64,000 nucleotides of DNA from Rachycentron canadum (Eukaryota > Chordata > Actinopteri > Carangiformes > Rachycentridae). Each line of letters starts with the position of its first letter. Position 1 is the first letter of the stretch. Shown in pieces: positions 1 through 12,630 of the stretch. The DNA is taken from assembly GCA_038496675.1 (NCBI GenBank), contig CM076651.1, forward strand, positions 20,620,239-20,684,238, in the 5' to 3' direction. The notes beneath the pieces were generated by a model. That model was not told where the DNA came from. It did no database searches and saw nothing but the letters and a program-made list of their open reading frames with translations. A program made the position numbers and the translations under genes.

Positions 1-2689
1 TGTATAAATGTGTGTATATATATATATATATATATCATAAGCCTATTCACATCAGGAGGTGAGATGTACATCTTGTTTTTCTCTTTTCCCCTCCAGCCTC
101 CCAGGCTCACTGCAGGCACCTGGTTGCTATGATGAGATTCCCACTGATGCAATATCAGCCAAGCTCAGCTCCACTCTCTTGATACCACCAGTAGTTATGA
201 AAGGACTGTAACAGGAATTAGTAGATCATGTTTGTGTCATTACTGCTTTAAAGGTCAGATCACAACCTTCTACTTGATAAGCTTTAGTGTGACCATGAGT
301 CACCTGAAGAGCTGTTTTGATGTATAGCCCTCTCTTAACTCTCTACAGACTGACCCCACCTTTGTGTTCCCACTTAACACTTCAAAAGCCCGCCCATGCC
401 ACAACTTGCGAGCCCCCCCCCTCTCCATCCTGCCCTCATTGTCAGCCTGCTGTTAAGGCCTCTGTCACTGCGTATTTATTAAGAAGGTGGTCATTACATT
501 TCCTATAGGAGAATACAGCCCATATGTAGATAGACTCAACACAGCAGATGGGTAAATTGAATGGAGAGCAGGTTTAATGTCCAATCTGTCAGACTATTTG
601 GAGACCATGAATAATATCAGATCAGAAGTCTCATCAGGATTTATTTTGCAGGTTCTCATCCATTTTAAATTTTAAACACATTTTAATACATCTCGATGCT
701 GTTATTTTTACCCCGTACATTTACCAGATCTTAGAAAAAGGATCAATAATGATCATCACTGATCAGCTCAGTTCAGAGTCACTGGTGGTTGTCTCAGTTG
801 GTTTCCTTTAACGAACTGCATTGACAAAAGGTGTTGTCTTAGTAATGTCTGCCATTGAAGCCAGTTTTGCATCTTGGTTTGATTTAAACAAAAGAGGCCA
901 GGAAGAGACCTGAGCATGACAGAGCAGCCTTGTCTCCTGCAGCCGTTACTGCATCCGCTCAGTGAATGCAAAGTTATTTGCGTAGGAAAATCCAAGTGAA
1001 GTCTTTGGGAGTACGGAGTTGGAGTTGAGCCATCACTGGAGCATTCAGTTTGGAGAAAAAGGTGATCTCTACTGATACTATTCAATAAATACAGGCCATG
1101 ATATAAAAGGGACTGACAGGGTGAGAGTTACTGGGGAAACAGGTTCAGAAAGACATCTGCATCCTCACTACTGCATAAGGCTCATGTGTTGTGCTGTGCA
1201 GCTCCAGCTCTCCAGACTCTCCCAGTCACAGAGGCTGACTGATTTGCCTTTGATGCAAATATCAACTGAAGACATGCTGCAGCGATGACAGTAGGGAAAA
1301 AAAAGTTCCTTTGGGCAAAAGAGAGAGAATGGACTTTTAGTTTCAGTCAGAAATCTTTTTACCTGGTGAACCTTGGTTTTTACACCTGTTCTTCTAATTC
1401 CATACTCAATTTTTCACCATTATTACCTCAATATATATGACCTAAACTTTAATACAAAATAGGTGACAGTGATAGGTGACAGTTGGGGTACCTGTGCAAT
1501 GAGTTATGGGCATTAAATTAAAGGAGTACACTTTAATAAATAAACTAGTTTATCTTTTTTTTTTTACCTTGCTATGCTATGCAGTCAATACTTCTTCTTA
1601 CCTGAGATCATGTGTGTCAGTTTAACACCACGCTCCTTTGTATGCGGCCAAAAAATGTATGCTTATTTTGATATGATGCCAACAATCGATTTGATCCCTG
1701 TGCATCAGGTTTTGCACAGCACTAAACAGCAGAGGAAACATTGCACTGTTCTGTCACCCACCCATCCTTTTCACACTTACAAAGCTGATGTGTTTTGTTT
1801 GTTTTTTTTCATGCAATTAGAACGGCCTACACTTCTACCTTCTATGATGATACCATCTGCAGAAGTTACAGCACAGTTCTCATCATGAACAGACCAGACT
1901 GTTTATCCAGTTTAATATCACAAAATGAATAATTTCTTCAGCAATGGTCCATGAGAGAGTTTTAAGATCAGTGATTAGATGTTGAGATTGAAACTCAATT
2001 CTTCCCTACAAAACTTTCTATCGTCTTTTTAAAAACTTTTTCATGTCTCCAAAGCTGTAGAAGTGCTGCAACTGTTAATCATGTCAATGTCATCTATAAG
2101 AAAAATTAATGGAACTAGGAGCTGCCTGTATCTGCTCCCACGGTCCTCCTACTTTGAAACCGTAAAATTTCCAAAATTAGCCTAGTTTTGGAAACCTTCA
2201 ATACACACACTTCAACAATTACTTTTTTAGCAAGTGACTGGTCTAATATGACACAGTGTGCAGCTTAGAAACTCGTGTTGCATGTTCTAGCCTCTGAAAA
2301 AAATACCCACACCAAAGCTAATATCTATGGAAGCAAGAAAAGGCCAATGCTAATGTTTTTTTGTTTTGTTTTGTTTTTTTTTAATCCCATTACCTTGTAA
2401 AAATTTTATTTTTTTCTGTTATCTTGACATAACACAACTTTGTGAAGGTAGCTTCCCATCATACAGTTCAGGAGAAAGTAAAGGAATCTTAACTTATACA
2501 GCTGACCTCCTGTGTAAGTTAAGTTTACACAACCTGGGTTAACTACATTTTGAATAAAGGTTTCACAAATCAGCAACTGTGCATTAAAGAATCTTGACAG
2601 GTGTCAATGTAGTGGTTTTTGCTAAAAAGACAAAAGAACCTAACTTCACAGTTTGTCATCTTGAGATAATGAAATAATTATCCCATTAT

Positions 2690-3220
2690 ATTGAGAAAAC
2701 AAAATTGTTTTTCTCCTGGTTGGTGTTATCTTGAGATAATGAGATTGTGATGTGAGTGTGACCTTTCTCATTTTCTGTAAAAATCAGTTTCAATGCATGC
2801 CATACACTAAACTGATATTAGCTTTTTTTCTGAATTGGTTAAATTGAATTTTTCTGCTGTCCCTGTGCAGCATACCACTCAGCTTCTGAGCCAATACTTC
2901 CAGCTGCTTCTCTAAACTAGGAACATGCTGATCTGAATCTACTGTAGTTAATGCATTCACTATAGATAAGTATACCATACAAACTGAACTGATCTCTTTA
3001 AACTTGGATTTTTACATAAAAGAACAGGAGTGAGGGCAGTAGCTGAGCTTCTGCCAGTGCTTGTGCTAAGTTAGCAGGACTAACGTGTTTTCTGTACTAG
3101 AATGAGTGATGAAAGTTTTCATTAAATTTTCTGATGCAAGACAAGATAATAAACAAGGGTACTTCCCTTGTTTAGGGAAGTTGAACTGCTCCTTTAAAGT
3201 GTGGGACCTGTCTGAGTACT
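2690..3220. repeat. Probable interspersed repeat fragments
   Basis: The stretch carries repeated motifs of the TTATCTTGAGATAATGAGA type near 2,660 and 2,730. These are followed by a block ending in a phrase like 'gggaagttgaactgctcctttaa', which resembles short repeats scattered in many teleost genomes. The recognition is from memory and the borders are approximate. No coding potential was seen. Confidence 0.3.
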
Positions 3221-3788
3221 GGAAGTACTGTTTGAAACCTATCAATACAGAGAAGAACTCTATCTGCTTCTTTATGAATAATACATCAGGTTATGTCAAT
3301 AGATTCAGATTACTTTGTGTATAAAGAAATGTTTTACGATTGTATTAATAGTGTGAATCTGTGGGGAGAGGCACACATTCATGCATACACACACCATCCT
3401 TTGAAGTGTGTGTGTGTATATGTTGGCGTGGTCTCTGTCTGCGGTCCCCCCAGATGAATAGAGTCAGGCCTTGTGCAGTCGACAGCTGTCTTCTTTGAAC
3501 CCCTAAAGACAAAAAGCCTTAAATCCAGCGACCTCCCTCTTTCATGTGTTCATCTGATACCACTCTTCCTCACCTCACTGTCACTCTATTCAGCTCTGTG
3601 GCCTGAGGCTGCAGCTTGTTACCTCGCTGTGCTCAGCCTCTGGAGTCCATGGATTCATTTGCTCCCCCTGAGTGTTTACAGCAGAGAGACAGAAAAAAAA
3701 CCCTCACAAAGAAAAAAGTGCAGCTGCATGGAAATGAGTTGTGTTGATCAGAATGCGTCTTTGTTAAAGCCTGTAAGTCTGAATTAAA

Positions 3789-4925
3789 CTTTGGTGTAAA
3801 AAGAGACACCAAGATGTCAAAATTCAAGCAGTGCTATAATGACCATAAATTCATTTTTTTTTTATTAGAATACAAGCAGAAAATACAGTGTATGCAGTTT
3901 TAAAAAACATAAATAAAATCTGAACTGCTTTTTAGTATTTAGTGTGGCTTCCCCTTACACTAACAGCAATAGCAGGGACCTGGCTCTTAAACCTAAATGA
4001 AATGGTCCAAATTAATTTCATTGCTAACACTTGGATTTGTTCTATTGTTTCACGTCAAAATGTATGAGTATGAGTGTATGGGATGTATGAGTTTAACTCA
4101 TTGGAAGCTACTAATATGTATAAGACCAACTTTCAATCATGTCACAATCATTTCATTCAAAATGATCACAGAATTTGACAGACATAAAATCATAATTTTG
4201 CATCAGGAAGGTCACTCCCAAAGGGAAATCAGCAAACAAATTGGATACTTAAGATGTGGTATTCAAGCTGTTATAAAGAAATTTTAAGAATCAATAGAGG
4301 TCAAGGACAAAGAAAATTTTCAAAATGTGATGGGAAGTTTCTCTGAGTTTCTACTTTGAGAAACTGGAAGAAGGACCCAGCAGATGCTGAGCCAGGTTGA
4401 CCCTTCTACAGGCCAAAGAAGCTTGATTGGGAGTGGAAGGGCAGCAGCCAAGAAACCACTTTTTCAGAAGGGGAACAGGGAGAAATGGCTAAGATATGCT
4501 AAAGCTCATAAAGACAGGAGTAATAAGTAATAAGTACGAGTATTATGGAATGATAAATCCAAGTTTAAGTATCCAGTTTGTTTGCTGATTTCCCTTTGAA
4601 AGTGGCCTGTCTGTCGATTTCTATGATCTTTGGCATTTTGAATGGAATCATGTGACTGAAAGTTGGTCTCATACATATTAGCAGCTTTCTTGTGTAATGG
4701 ATCTTTTTCACAGCATCATTTTGACATTATGTTTCCATTCCATTTCAGTTTAAGAGCCAGGTTCCTGTTTTGTCTGATTTTTCTCTGCTTTTTAATACTG
4801 CAGACACAGTTCCTGTATTTTCTGGTTGTATTCTAATAAAGAGACTGAGAAATAATTATACATGGTCATTATAGCATTGCTAAAACAACAAATATTATGG
4901 ATGAAGACTTTTGCACAGTACTGTA
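3789..4925 (+). mobile_element. Decayed Tc1-like DNA transposon with fold-back arms
   Basis: The right end (about 4,893-4,925) reads inward as TACAGTACTGTGCAAAAG, a typical terminal sequence of fish Tc1-like elements, and abuts a TA dinucleotide. The left end is degenerate but aligns from about 3,789 and clearly from 3,829. On the + strand at 4,160-4,287 there is a transposase N-terminus with the helix-turn-helix phrase HQEGHSQREISKQIGY. Further fragments, AAKKPLFQKGNREKW and VLWNDKSKFK, appear at about 4,441-4,566. The reading frame is broken and the catalytic core is missing, so it cannot encode an active transposase. The right arm (about 4,565-4,880) is an inverted copy of the left arm that includes the start of the transposase gene, giving a long hairpin structure. 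Confidence 0.82.
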
Positions 4926-5069
4926 TATAATAATATATTATTGTGGAACAGGAGTAGCAAATATTAATAAAATATCAATTTGTTGTTTATATTTGACTTT
5001 TTTTTTAAAATTTCATATTCACATGTGACATTTTTCTGATTCACATTGTTACAATGACATGACCACAGA

Positions 5070-5350
5070 TGAATTAAAGGGGCTATTTGTAAGTTTTCTC
5101 CACAGACTCCACAGTTTTGCCACAGACTGTAGTTTCTTGCCAGAGCGGGTGGTGGTGAGTTTTGGCTGAGACAAGAGACAATATTAAAGGCTACAGTGAG
5201 CCATTATTGGAAAGTGACAGTGGCTGTGCCTGCTTGTTAGCATGCTAATTTCAGTAGAAGGAAAGACCTGATAGAAACAATAGAGAAGACTTTGGTGCAG
5301 CTTTCCACTAATGGAGACAGCTCTTGGTGAGTAAAGGAAAGAAGTTTGAC
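5070..5350. repeat. Probable dispersed teleost repeat
   Basis: The block starts with a phrase like 'aaaggggctatttgtaagttttc' and continues through 'cttgttagcatgctaattt'. Both resemble dispersed repeats seen in many fish introns and intergenic regions. The assignment is from memory, the borders are approximate, and there is no coding potential. Confidence 0.3.
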
Positions 5351-6064
5351 CAGCTGTTGCTCTTATATTGACTATGTAGCAAAAAACAAAACACTGTGAA
5401 AACCTGTGATGACAGTATTTTTCAAGAGCAGGAATAGAATCACTGGGTCAGCAACCCAGTAGCATTTTATTGCCTTGTAGCCTTCTAACGTATTGATCTG
5501 GCCATCACAAAGAAAGACAAAATAAACAAAGTTAAAATATCTACACAACATGTGTCTAGTATAATGAACAAAATGAAAAGAAAAGCGTGTAGCCAGTCAC
5601 ACTAAACTTTTTATATTGTTAACTAATAAAGGTGCATCTCTGACTTTATTTGCCATATGTGTGATATTTTTTTTTACCATTTAAGAGCATGTACTTGAAA
5701 ATGTCAGCACTTCTGTTTATTTAGATTGAGTGTTAGTTTTTCAGAGACATCTGAAATACTCATGATTTCCTCTGCCAAGGAGAAGCAACAGGCAGTAAAT
5801 GGTTTAAAGAGGAACTTTTATTTTGGCTCAGGCTATGAAGGTGCACTTAAACAAGCCCTCTCCTCACAATGCCTCCCATACGCCTTATGCCCTCTGAGGA
5901 AAAACATGCCATAGAAATCTAGAAAGCTAAAAATAGGAAATTTGAAAGCAGAATGGGGAGTATTAGTGGTGTGTGTGATAACCCAGGTGGTCTCTGTGTG
6001 TCTGACTGCCTCCCATTCACTGAGGGCAATTATAAAATCCTCAGGACAAGATCTGCTTGTCTGC

Positions 6065-6065
<1 letters not shown>

Positions 6066-6123
<58 letters not shown>
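6066..6123. repeat. (TG)n microsatellite
   Basis: About 58 bp of uninterrupted TG/GT dinucleotide repeat. The open frames crossing it on both strands (poly-Cys-Val and poly-Thr-His) are products of the repeat and not genes. Confidence 0.95.
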
Positions 6124-6124
<1 letters not shown>

Positions 6125-7520
6125 ACCAGCATCCTGTTGAGTGTGTCTTACTGAAGCCCAACACTGTACCAGGCAAAGGTTTCCACCGAACCATTCTTGC
6201 ATAACTCAGTGAGTGATAACACCGGTGCATTCCTCTCAACACACATCACAGCTGCCAGCATCTTTGCCTTGGTTTTCCCAGTTCACAGTTAAATACAGTC
6301 TGTTTCACAGCCCTGGATGAGCTGCAGAGTATAACTTCCCCATTCTGTGTTGTTCAAGCGGAGATAGGAGTTAAGGTGATGTGTTTGAAGATTCTCCCTG
6401 AGCTTGCTTTGCTTTGTCTTGAGGAGACGGAGAGGTTGGGTGACCTGCCAGGGCAGAGGTCACATTCATCAAGAGGTAGGTCAGCTGGGGTTAAAGCTGA
6501 AGGTGTTCCCACATCTATTGAGTGTCTATAGCTTCCAACCAGCAGGGAGGTTTGACTCATGAGAAATGTAGACGGGGCAATATTTTCTTCCTTAGATGCA
6601 GGTATGAAGTGTTGTTAGAGGTATAAGAATAGATGAACGTGGGTCATGTTGACGATTTTTACATCCAAGCTGGCTCATGCTGCATGGATATGTTTTGTCT
6701 TTTGCCTTTAGTCTACTGTGCAGCTACCATCCAAAAAGTTGATTCAGAGCCTGTTGGACCAATGTCTTTCTGAATTATCAGGAATTTGACACTATGAACA
6801 CACTGATATGTACAGTGCACTGGCTATAAAACACCAGCATCACACTGGGTCTGTGTATACACTCTACCTGCACCTTCAACACTTCCTAACCCATTGCGGC
6901 TCAATGAACAGCTGGTCTCCATGGCTCCTGCTCTCCTATAGGCTCTCATGGGGCTGTGTTGCACCTAGCTGCTTCTTTCTGATTGGCTGGGAGGACCAGA
7001 TGAACTCAAGAGCCTAGTGTCTGGAGACTGCAGTGTTGACAGAGCGGCACCCACATCCAAAGGGTGTGTTTGGAAGGTTGTAAAACCCTGGCTGAGCTTT
7101 GAAAAGCTGGTGTACTGAATGTGTTAATGTGTAGCTGTCTTACAGTGACAGGCCTGTGTGGCAGAGAAAGGGCACAGGTAATGTTTAGGCCTGTGGACTT
7201 TGATACTCATTTCTTCCTCTTTCATACAAAAGAAAGAAATCTGCCGATCATTTACTTGCATTTGAATTCAGGACAGTCAGATTCATTCTGGGTCAAAGCT
7301 GACATGGTGGGTTGGGAGTGTGGTGACTGTCCTTTAGGAGCTTCTACCTCACTTCCATTTATTCCTTTATATAATCCAATTGTTCTGTCTTTTGTTCATG
7401 GCTAGAGTATTTACAATATATTGTGCTGGTGATATTCTGCTGAAATGGAAGTGAAAAGATTAACTCATTATACAGACACTGGAACCATTCAAATTAAAGT
7501 TTACACTCCATGCTCCATAA

Positions 7521-7580
7521 AGTCAAATTTTTATTTTTATAGCACCAATTCAAGTTATCTCAAGGCACTTTCCAAATATG
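7521..7580 (+). repeat. Short interspersed-repeat 3' tail fragment
   Basis: The sequence reads as a 'TTTATTTTTATAGCACCAATTCAAGTTATCTCAAGGCACTTT' type tail. A related copy lies in the opposite orientation at 61,066-61,145, ending in the complementary 'GGTGCTATATAAATAAAAT'. Such tails are very common in teleost genomes and probably derive from a non-LTR retrotransposon or SINE family. Confidence 0.6.
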
Positions 7581-8853
7581 GCATGTGTAGACCTTATTAT
7601 TTACAGCAGGTGTATGTCTGTGAATTCCAGTTACACATTGAGCACCTGGTGTTTATCAGATATATGGCAACATAACTGCACAACAGAATTGAATCACCAC
7701 AGAGGGAAATCAGTTTTCTCTGAAATATTTACCCAACAACCCTTTTCATCATGTACAATTAGAGGAACATGAGCACTGTCTGCATGAGGAACAAAAGCTA
7801 GAGAAGTAACCACAGTCATTAACTATATCTGCATGGTTAAGATCTGCAGTGATCTTATATGAGCTGTCAGTAACACTTTATTTTTAGGGTACGTGGGTAA
7901 ATTTTCAAGAAAAACTATCTTCTGTTTGTCAGACGAGGTCCAGACTGACTGCAATAACCTTTAAAATAAACATAATTTGTAAGAGTCCTCACTTCTCCTG
8001 CTTTTAAGATCTCATCTGATATTCTCCTCCCTTAAAATCATTTTGAGTGGGTAGGCTGAATGACCTGGTATCTCCCTGCCTACTATACTGCTTAGGTCAG
8101 ATGTATGTTTTGGCCGCGGCTATCAGCATTACAAAAAACGGCAAATTTCTCTGAGCTGTAAATCTCACTTAATTGCAACTTTTTTTCTTCTTTTTACATT
8201 GCTCAGCAGTGATTTACTGCCAATGGACAGTGATGAGAAACAGAAAACACAACAGCAGGAAAATGATTTGTTATGTGTGGAGACAAACACAATCAGTTTT
8301 CTACTGCACAGAGTAGATTTAGAGGAAACTTCCTGCAATGAACAATAAACAAGGGGATCCAGCAAATTAAACAGTAAAATTGGAGAGAACAGGCTGACAA
8401 TGATTTGCATGGTGTCGCCTCCTGTGTTTGACTGGGAAACATTCAGCCTGATGCAGAAGCTGATTCTACGTGATGTCCGGTTGTTTAGGATGGTGCACAA
8501 GAAATGCTCCTTTGGGCTGAAGCATCAGAACAATGCATGCCTGTTAATTTGTCCCTGTTTTTGTCTCTTTTGGATTACTTTACCAGCAAATGAATACATT
8601 AATGAGGAGTTGGAAAAGGAATGATCATGAACAAACAAAACCATCATTGAAAGTTTTGACACCCTCTACCTGCGTTTACACTGTATTTAATGTGGTGCAG
8701 TCAGGTTAGATGGGCGGGGGTGAAAACTGTGTTGCGTTACAAAGAAAACAGAGAAAAGGGAGGCTGTTTTTTTAGTGAAAGGAAAATCTATCCTGACATG
8801 TTGATTGTTTTTTTTGTTAAGCAACTGATGCAGGAAGGGGTGAAGAACTGGCA

Positions 8854-8889
8854 ACTGTAACTGCCATATGACCATATGGCAGTTACAGT
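8854..8889. repeat. 36-bp perfect palindrome with 2-nt spacer
   Basis: Arms of 17 bp (8,854-8,870 and 8,873-8,889; inner part CTGCCATATG / CATATGGCAG) are exact reverse complements separated by AC. It lies in otherwise unremarkable AT-rich DNA. It could be a remnant of a small transposon end or a recent local inverted duplication. Confidence 0.85.
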
Positions 8890-10789
8890 ATGGTCTTGCT
8901 GTTTATTTGACTGATATATTGAACTTTAAAAAGCTACGCTTGCATTCAACAAGATTTAATTTCAGTGACTGACTTCCAATTTTAAAATTTCTAATGTCCA
9001 CAATTTTGTTTTTGTCATGGCCCTTGCCCTGACTCACACACACAGAGGAAGTGGAGAGGTGCAGTACAGGTGAGGATGCTGGGTGTTACAGGGCTGTGTT
9101 TCTTGGTAACTGGTCCCAGTGGGACGCTTCCTGACTCTGTCTTCACCTGAACCCTACCTCCCCAGAGAGCCTCCACATCATAAACATGTCTTGCATCATT
9201 AGCAGACCTGCTGTTATCCCGCAGCAAGACCCCATGATACACTCTGTGGGAGAGATCAGTCATTACCCAACACACAATGAATGTACAGACAGAAAAAATT
9301 TACTTTACACCAAAGGTTGTAACATTATAAAGTGATAAAGCACTGCTAAGAAAACTAGATAATATGATTATGTTATATAGTGTATAAGAAGAAAAAGAAA
9401 TGCAAAGACTAAAGACAAAAATAAACAGCTCAAAATTGAGCTTTTTATTATTTTCTATCCATTGTCATCCCCTAGATTCATCTTATGACACCAGCACCAT
9501 ATCCTTGGCTAACCCTATTTCCTATACTGAATACTTTAAATATATTTGCTATATTTGACAACAACAAAAACATATAACCTGCCAGCATCTTCCAAAACAT
9601 CCAAAATATTTGAATCAGTCTTTAAAACCAAATCTATTTTCTACTTGTCCAAATGACGAATTTACACCTGGTATGGACAACTGGTTTAAGTTTCATATTG
9701 TTAAGGAGAAGGGATATATTGTATATTGAAAACAGTACATATACTATATAAAATTGCATGCATCACATGTGTAGGAGTGCTCATTCATTAAGTGATGTTA
9801 GAAGCGAAGATGGTGATATTTAATTATGTAATGAATGGTTCTTATGAGCATATATTGACCAAATAAGGACTAAATATGTTAGAGGCTGAAAGAGTTAATA
9901 TAATTCAATCAGTCTCCAAAATTTTTTTTTTCTGCTTTATCCTGTTAATCATCTCACAACCATTTAGATTCATCCCGTGACTCTTAATGGAGGTCCCAGT
10001 CCCTAGGCTGGGAACCACTCCTCTGCAGTGTGTTAAGAGACTTAAACAGAGATGGGATGTCATGCTGACAATGAGCCAGCACAAATCTCTTTCAAAGAAA
10101 AAAAAATTAATCAATGCTGGTTGTTTGGGACGTAGATATAAACTGTACAGACTACACAGTCTTCGGTGACATATAATGGGAATATTAAAACTAGCGCCCT
10201 TCCTATGGAAGAATCACTTTTTTAACTTTTATATCGAAGGCACCTAATGAATGAAAACCTGATTGAAATGAAGTCAGTGTTCACATAGCCAAAACAGACA
10301 CTCAGACTCAGGTGAGCTGTACATTGGGAGTTTGTTTAAAAAACAGATTATCACAACATTCATTTAAGGCCCATTTTTGGACTTATTTTCTTCTCTCTGA
10401 TATAGGCTCACGTAGTCCTTTCCACCACAGGCCAGGAACTTCTTTTAGAAACTTAGTATCGTCTACTGGATGAACTAGAGTCTAAATTTAGTTCCTCTTT
10501 CATTGTTCGCGGTCACCAGAACATTCAGAGGTGGTACTTTTTTGATGACCCAGGATCTGACAGGGTGGAGTTTGCTGAAGCTGATGCTGAAGCAGGTACA
10601 ACAACAGCAGCTTTAATTCAGACTGGAAGCCAGTAAGCAGAGCCTGTCAGTGTCAGTGAGTGGGGGCATGTTTTGTGACATTGACTGACATTTAAAACTC
10701 ATGTAGTGAACTTCGTGTCAGTTGTGTGTCAGTTAGCTAAACGAACATGTAAAAAAACATGTGGTTTTGTCTTCTTCATCACGAGCATA

Positions 10790-10990
10790 AACTGTGACTC
10801 AAACCAAGCTTGCAGTGAAAACGAAAAGTGAAAGTAGTAACGTGTTTTCATGCCTGATAACCACAGAGGCTAACGCGAACACCTTAGCCCTGCATCTTAC
10901 AATGAAACTCTGATTTTACCAAGTCTCTTCAAAACCACCTCTGCTTCCTGTACAAAAACACAGATCACTGCACTGAGCTGGATGAGAAAG
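10790..10990 (+). repeat. Dispersed repeat, copy A (inverted partner at 12.43-12.63 kb)
   Basis: From 'aaaccaagctt' through 'tttcatgcctgataaccacagaggcta' to 'ccacctctgcttcctgt', this block matches the reverse complement of 12,430-12,630 over roughly 190 bp with scattered differences. The two copies face each other about 1.45 kb apart. Either a dispersed repeat family landed twice or these are the long inverted ends of a decayed DNA element. No transposase was recognised between them. Confidence 0.7.
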
Positions 10991-12429
10991 GATTTTTTTT
11001 TTTAAATAGCCAATGTAGTCTATCAATTGTAGATTAACATATGGCAATTTTTTATTAATCCAAATGATTGTCATCTGTATGTACAGCTTTACAGGATGAT
11101 ATTTCCCTGACCAGAGAAGTCAGCGGTCTCATGCAATGAGCAATCACTCTGAGTTAGTGCCATTCATACTTTTTCGTGCGTGGATTAATTCAGCATACAA
11201 ATCAACTAAAGCATATAACGCTGTCTCTGAAAATCATTGTCATTCCCTGCATGCTAATGCCTTAGTACACAGATTAGATAGCAAGCTAATTACATGAGAC
11301 CAAATAGAAAGTCTTATGGAAGAAACAGGCAGGTGTGTTTGGAGATGGTACACTGTCACATAACCTCATAATAGCCTCAAATGAACACACACACGCAAGC
11401 CCTTTACAGCTTGACAATGCTAAGTTTGGCCGTGAGGCACACAAGGCTGACATGCTATTTAAAGTTGGATACAATGAATGATGACCTTGAGGTCAGCATT
11501 TACGCTCATTTCCTAAACAAACTGCAACGTCTCGACCGTGAATGACTGAAACTTGACCCGCCAAGCAGCTCTGCAGGTGTGTTTGACAGTGCGTGTGAGT
11601 GCATATATCTGTGTGGCTGTTAGAGTGAACGTGTGCATGTATGTTAGAAAAAGACAGGAATCCATTCAGAGACACTGAACTTAAGCAACAGAGTGCAATT
11701 CACAGCAACAATATTTCTTTGTCATTGCACCTCATGATAACATAATATATTTCTCCACTGAATGTTATGGCTGTGTTTAAACTCATTAACTACACAGAAC
11801 AGCAGTTTGTTTTGCTCAGTTCTCTGGAGAAAACCATTACAACCTGTACACTCCACACAAAGTGAACCACAACATAAAAAGCAATGAATTTAAGAGTGTC
11901 ATCTATGCACTACATTTGATCTGAATATTATCTAATACGTATATTGAAATCTGACATGTTACATAGAATTCAAATTTTACTTGGACGATTCTGTGTTTGA
12001 TCCTACATTTCCTGGCAAAATAAAATTTACTCAGTACTGCCTGTATGCAAACATGTTCAAGAGGGACAAGATTACATGATCATTGAAGCATTATATCTCT
12101 GATACATAAATGCATTTCACTGTTGCCTCCACCCTATTGTGAGAGTGAAATAGTCAACCTATTAATAAGTGGATATGGAAGTTGTGATTGGATTCTTTAG
12201 TTTTGAATGTTTTGTCCCCAGCAGAAGAAGCAGAGGCAACAACTATTGTGTTAAGATGAGTTTGAAATTCTGTTTCTAACAGAGCAAGTGCTCTTAACTC
12301 CAGTTTGTTGAGTCCTATGGGCCTCTGAAGCTCTATATGCATCTGATAAACATCTGGGCAATGGTTAGTCGCAATATGTGAATTTACTGTTCATTACATT
12401 AGCTGTTACAGTTGCATTTACATTTAACA

Positions 12430-12630
12430 ACAACTCTTTTCTCATCCATCTCAGTCCAATGATCAATTTTTTGCACAGGAAGCAGAGGTGGTTTAGAAAA
12501 GCAATGGTAAGATTTCATTGAAGAGACGAGAATCATGTCAGCTTTAGCCTCTGTGGTTATCAGGCATGAAAACATATTGCTACTTTCACTTTTGATTTTT
12601 ACTGAAAGCTTGGTTTGATGAAACAAGAAG
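12430..12630 (-). repeat. Dispersed repeat, copy B (inverted partner at 10.79-10.99 kb)
   Basis: Reverse-complement partner of the 10,790-10,990 block. The phrase TTTCATGCCTGATAACCACA is shared exactly, and CCACCTCTGCTTCCTGT is also shared. A 75-codon minus-strand open frame here is a product of the repeat. Confidence 0.7.

Noticed and set aside
5833..6242. Several open frames across the (TG)n tract
   Set aside because: Poly-Cys-Val and poly-Thr-His products of a dinucleotide repeat.
9015..9275. Minus-strand 86-codon frame in a slightly GC-richer patch, reading SHRVYHGVLLRDNSRSAND
   Set aside because: Could be an exon, but no family was recognised, and I could not find adjoining exons in phase.
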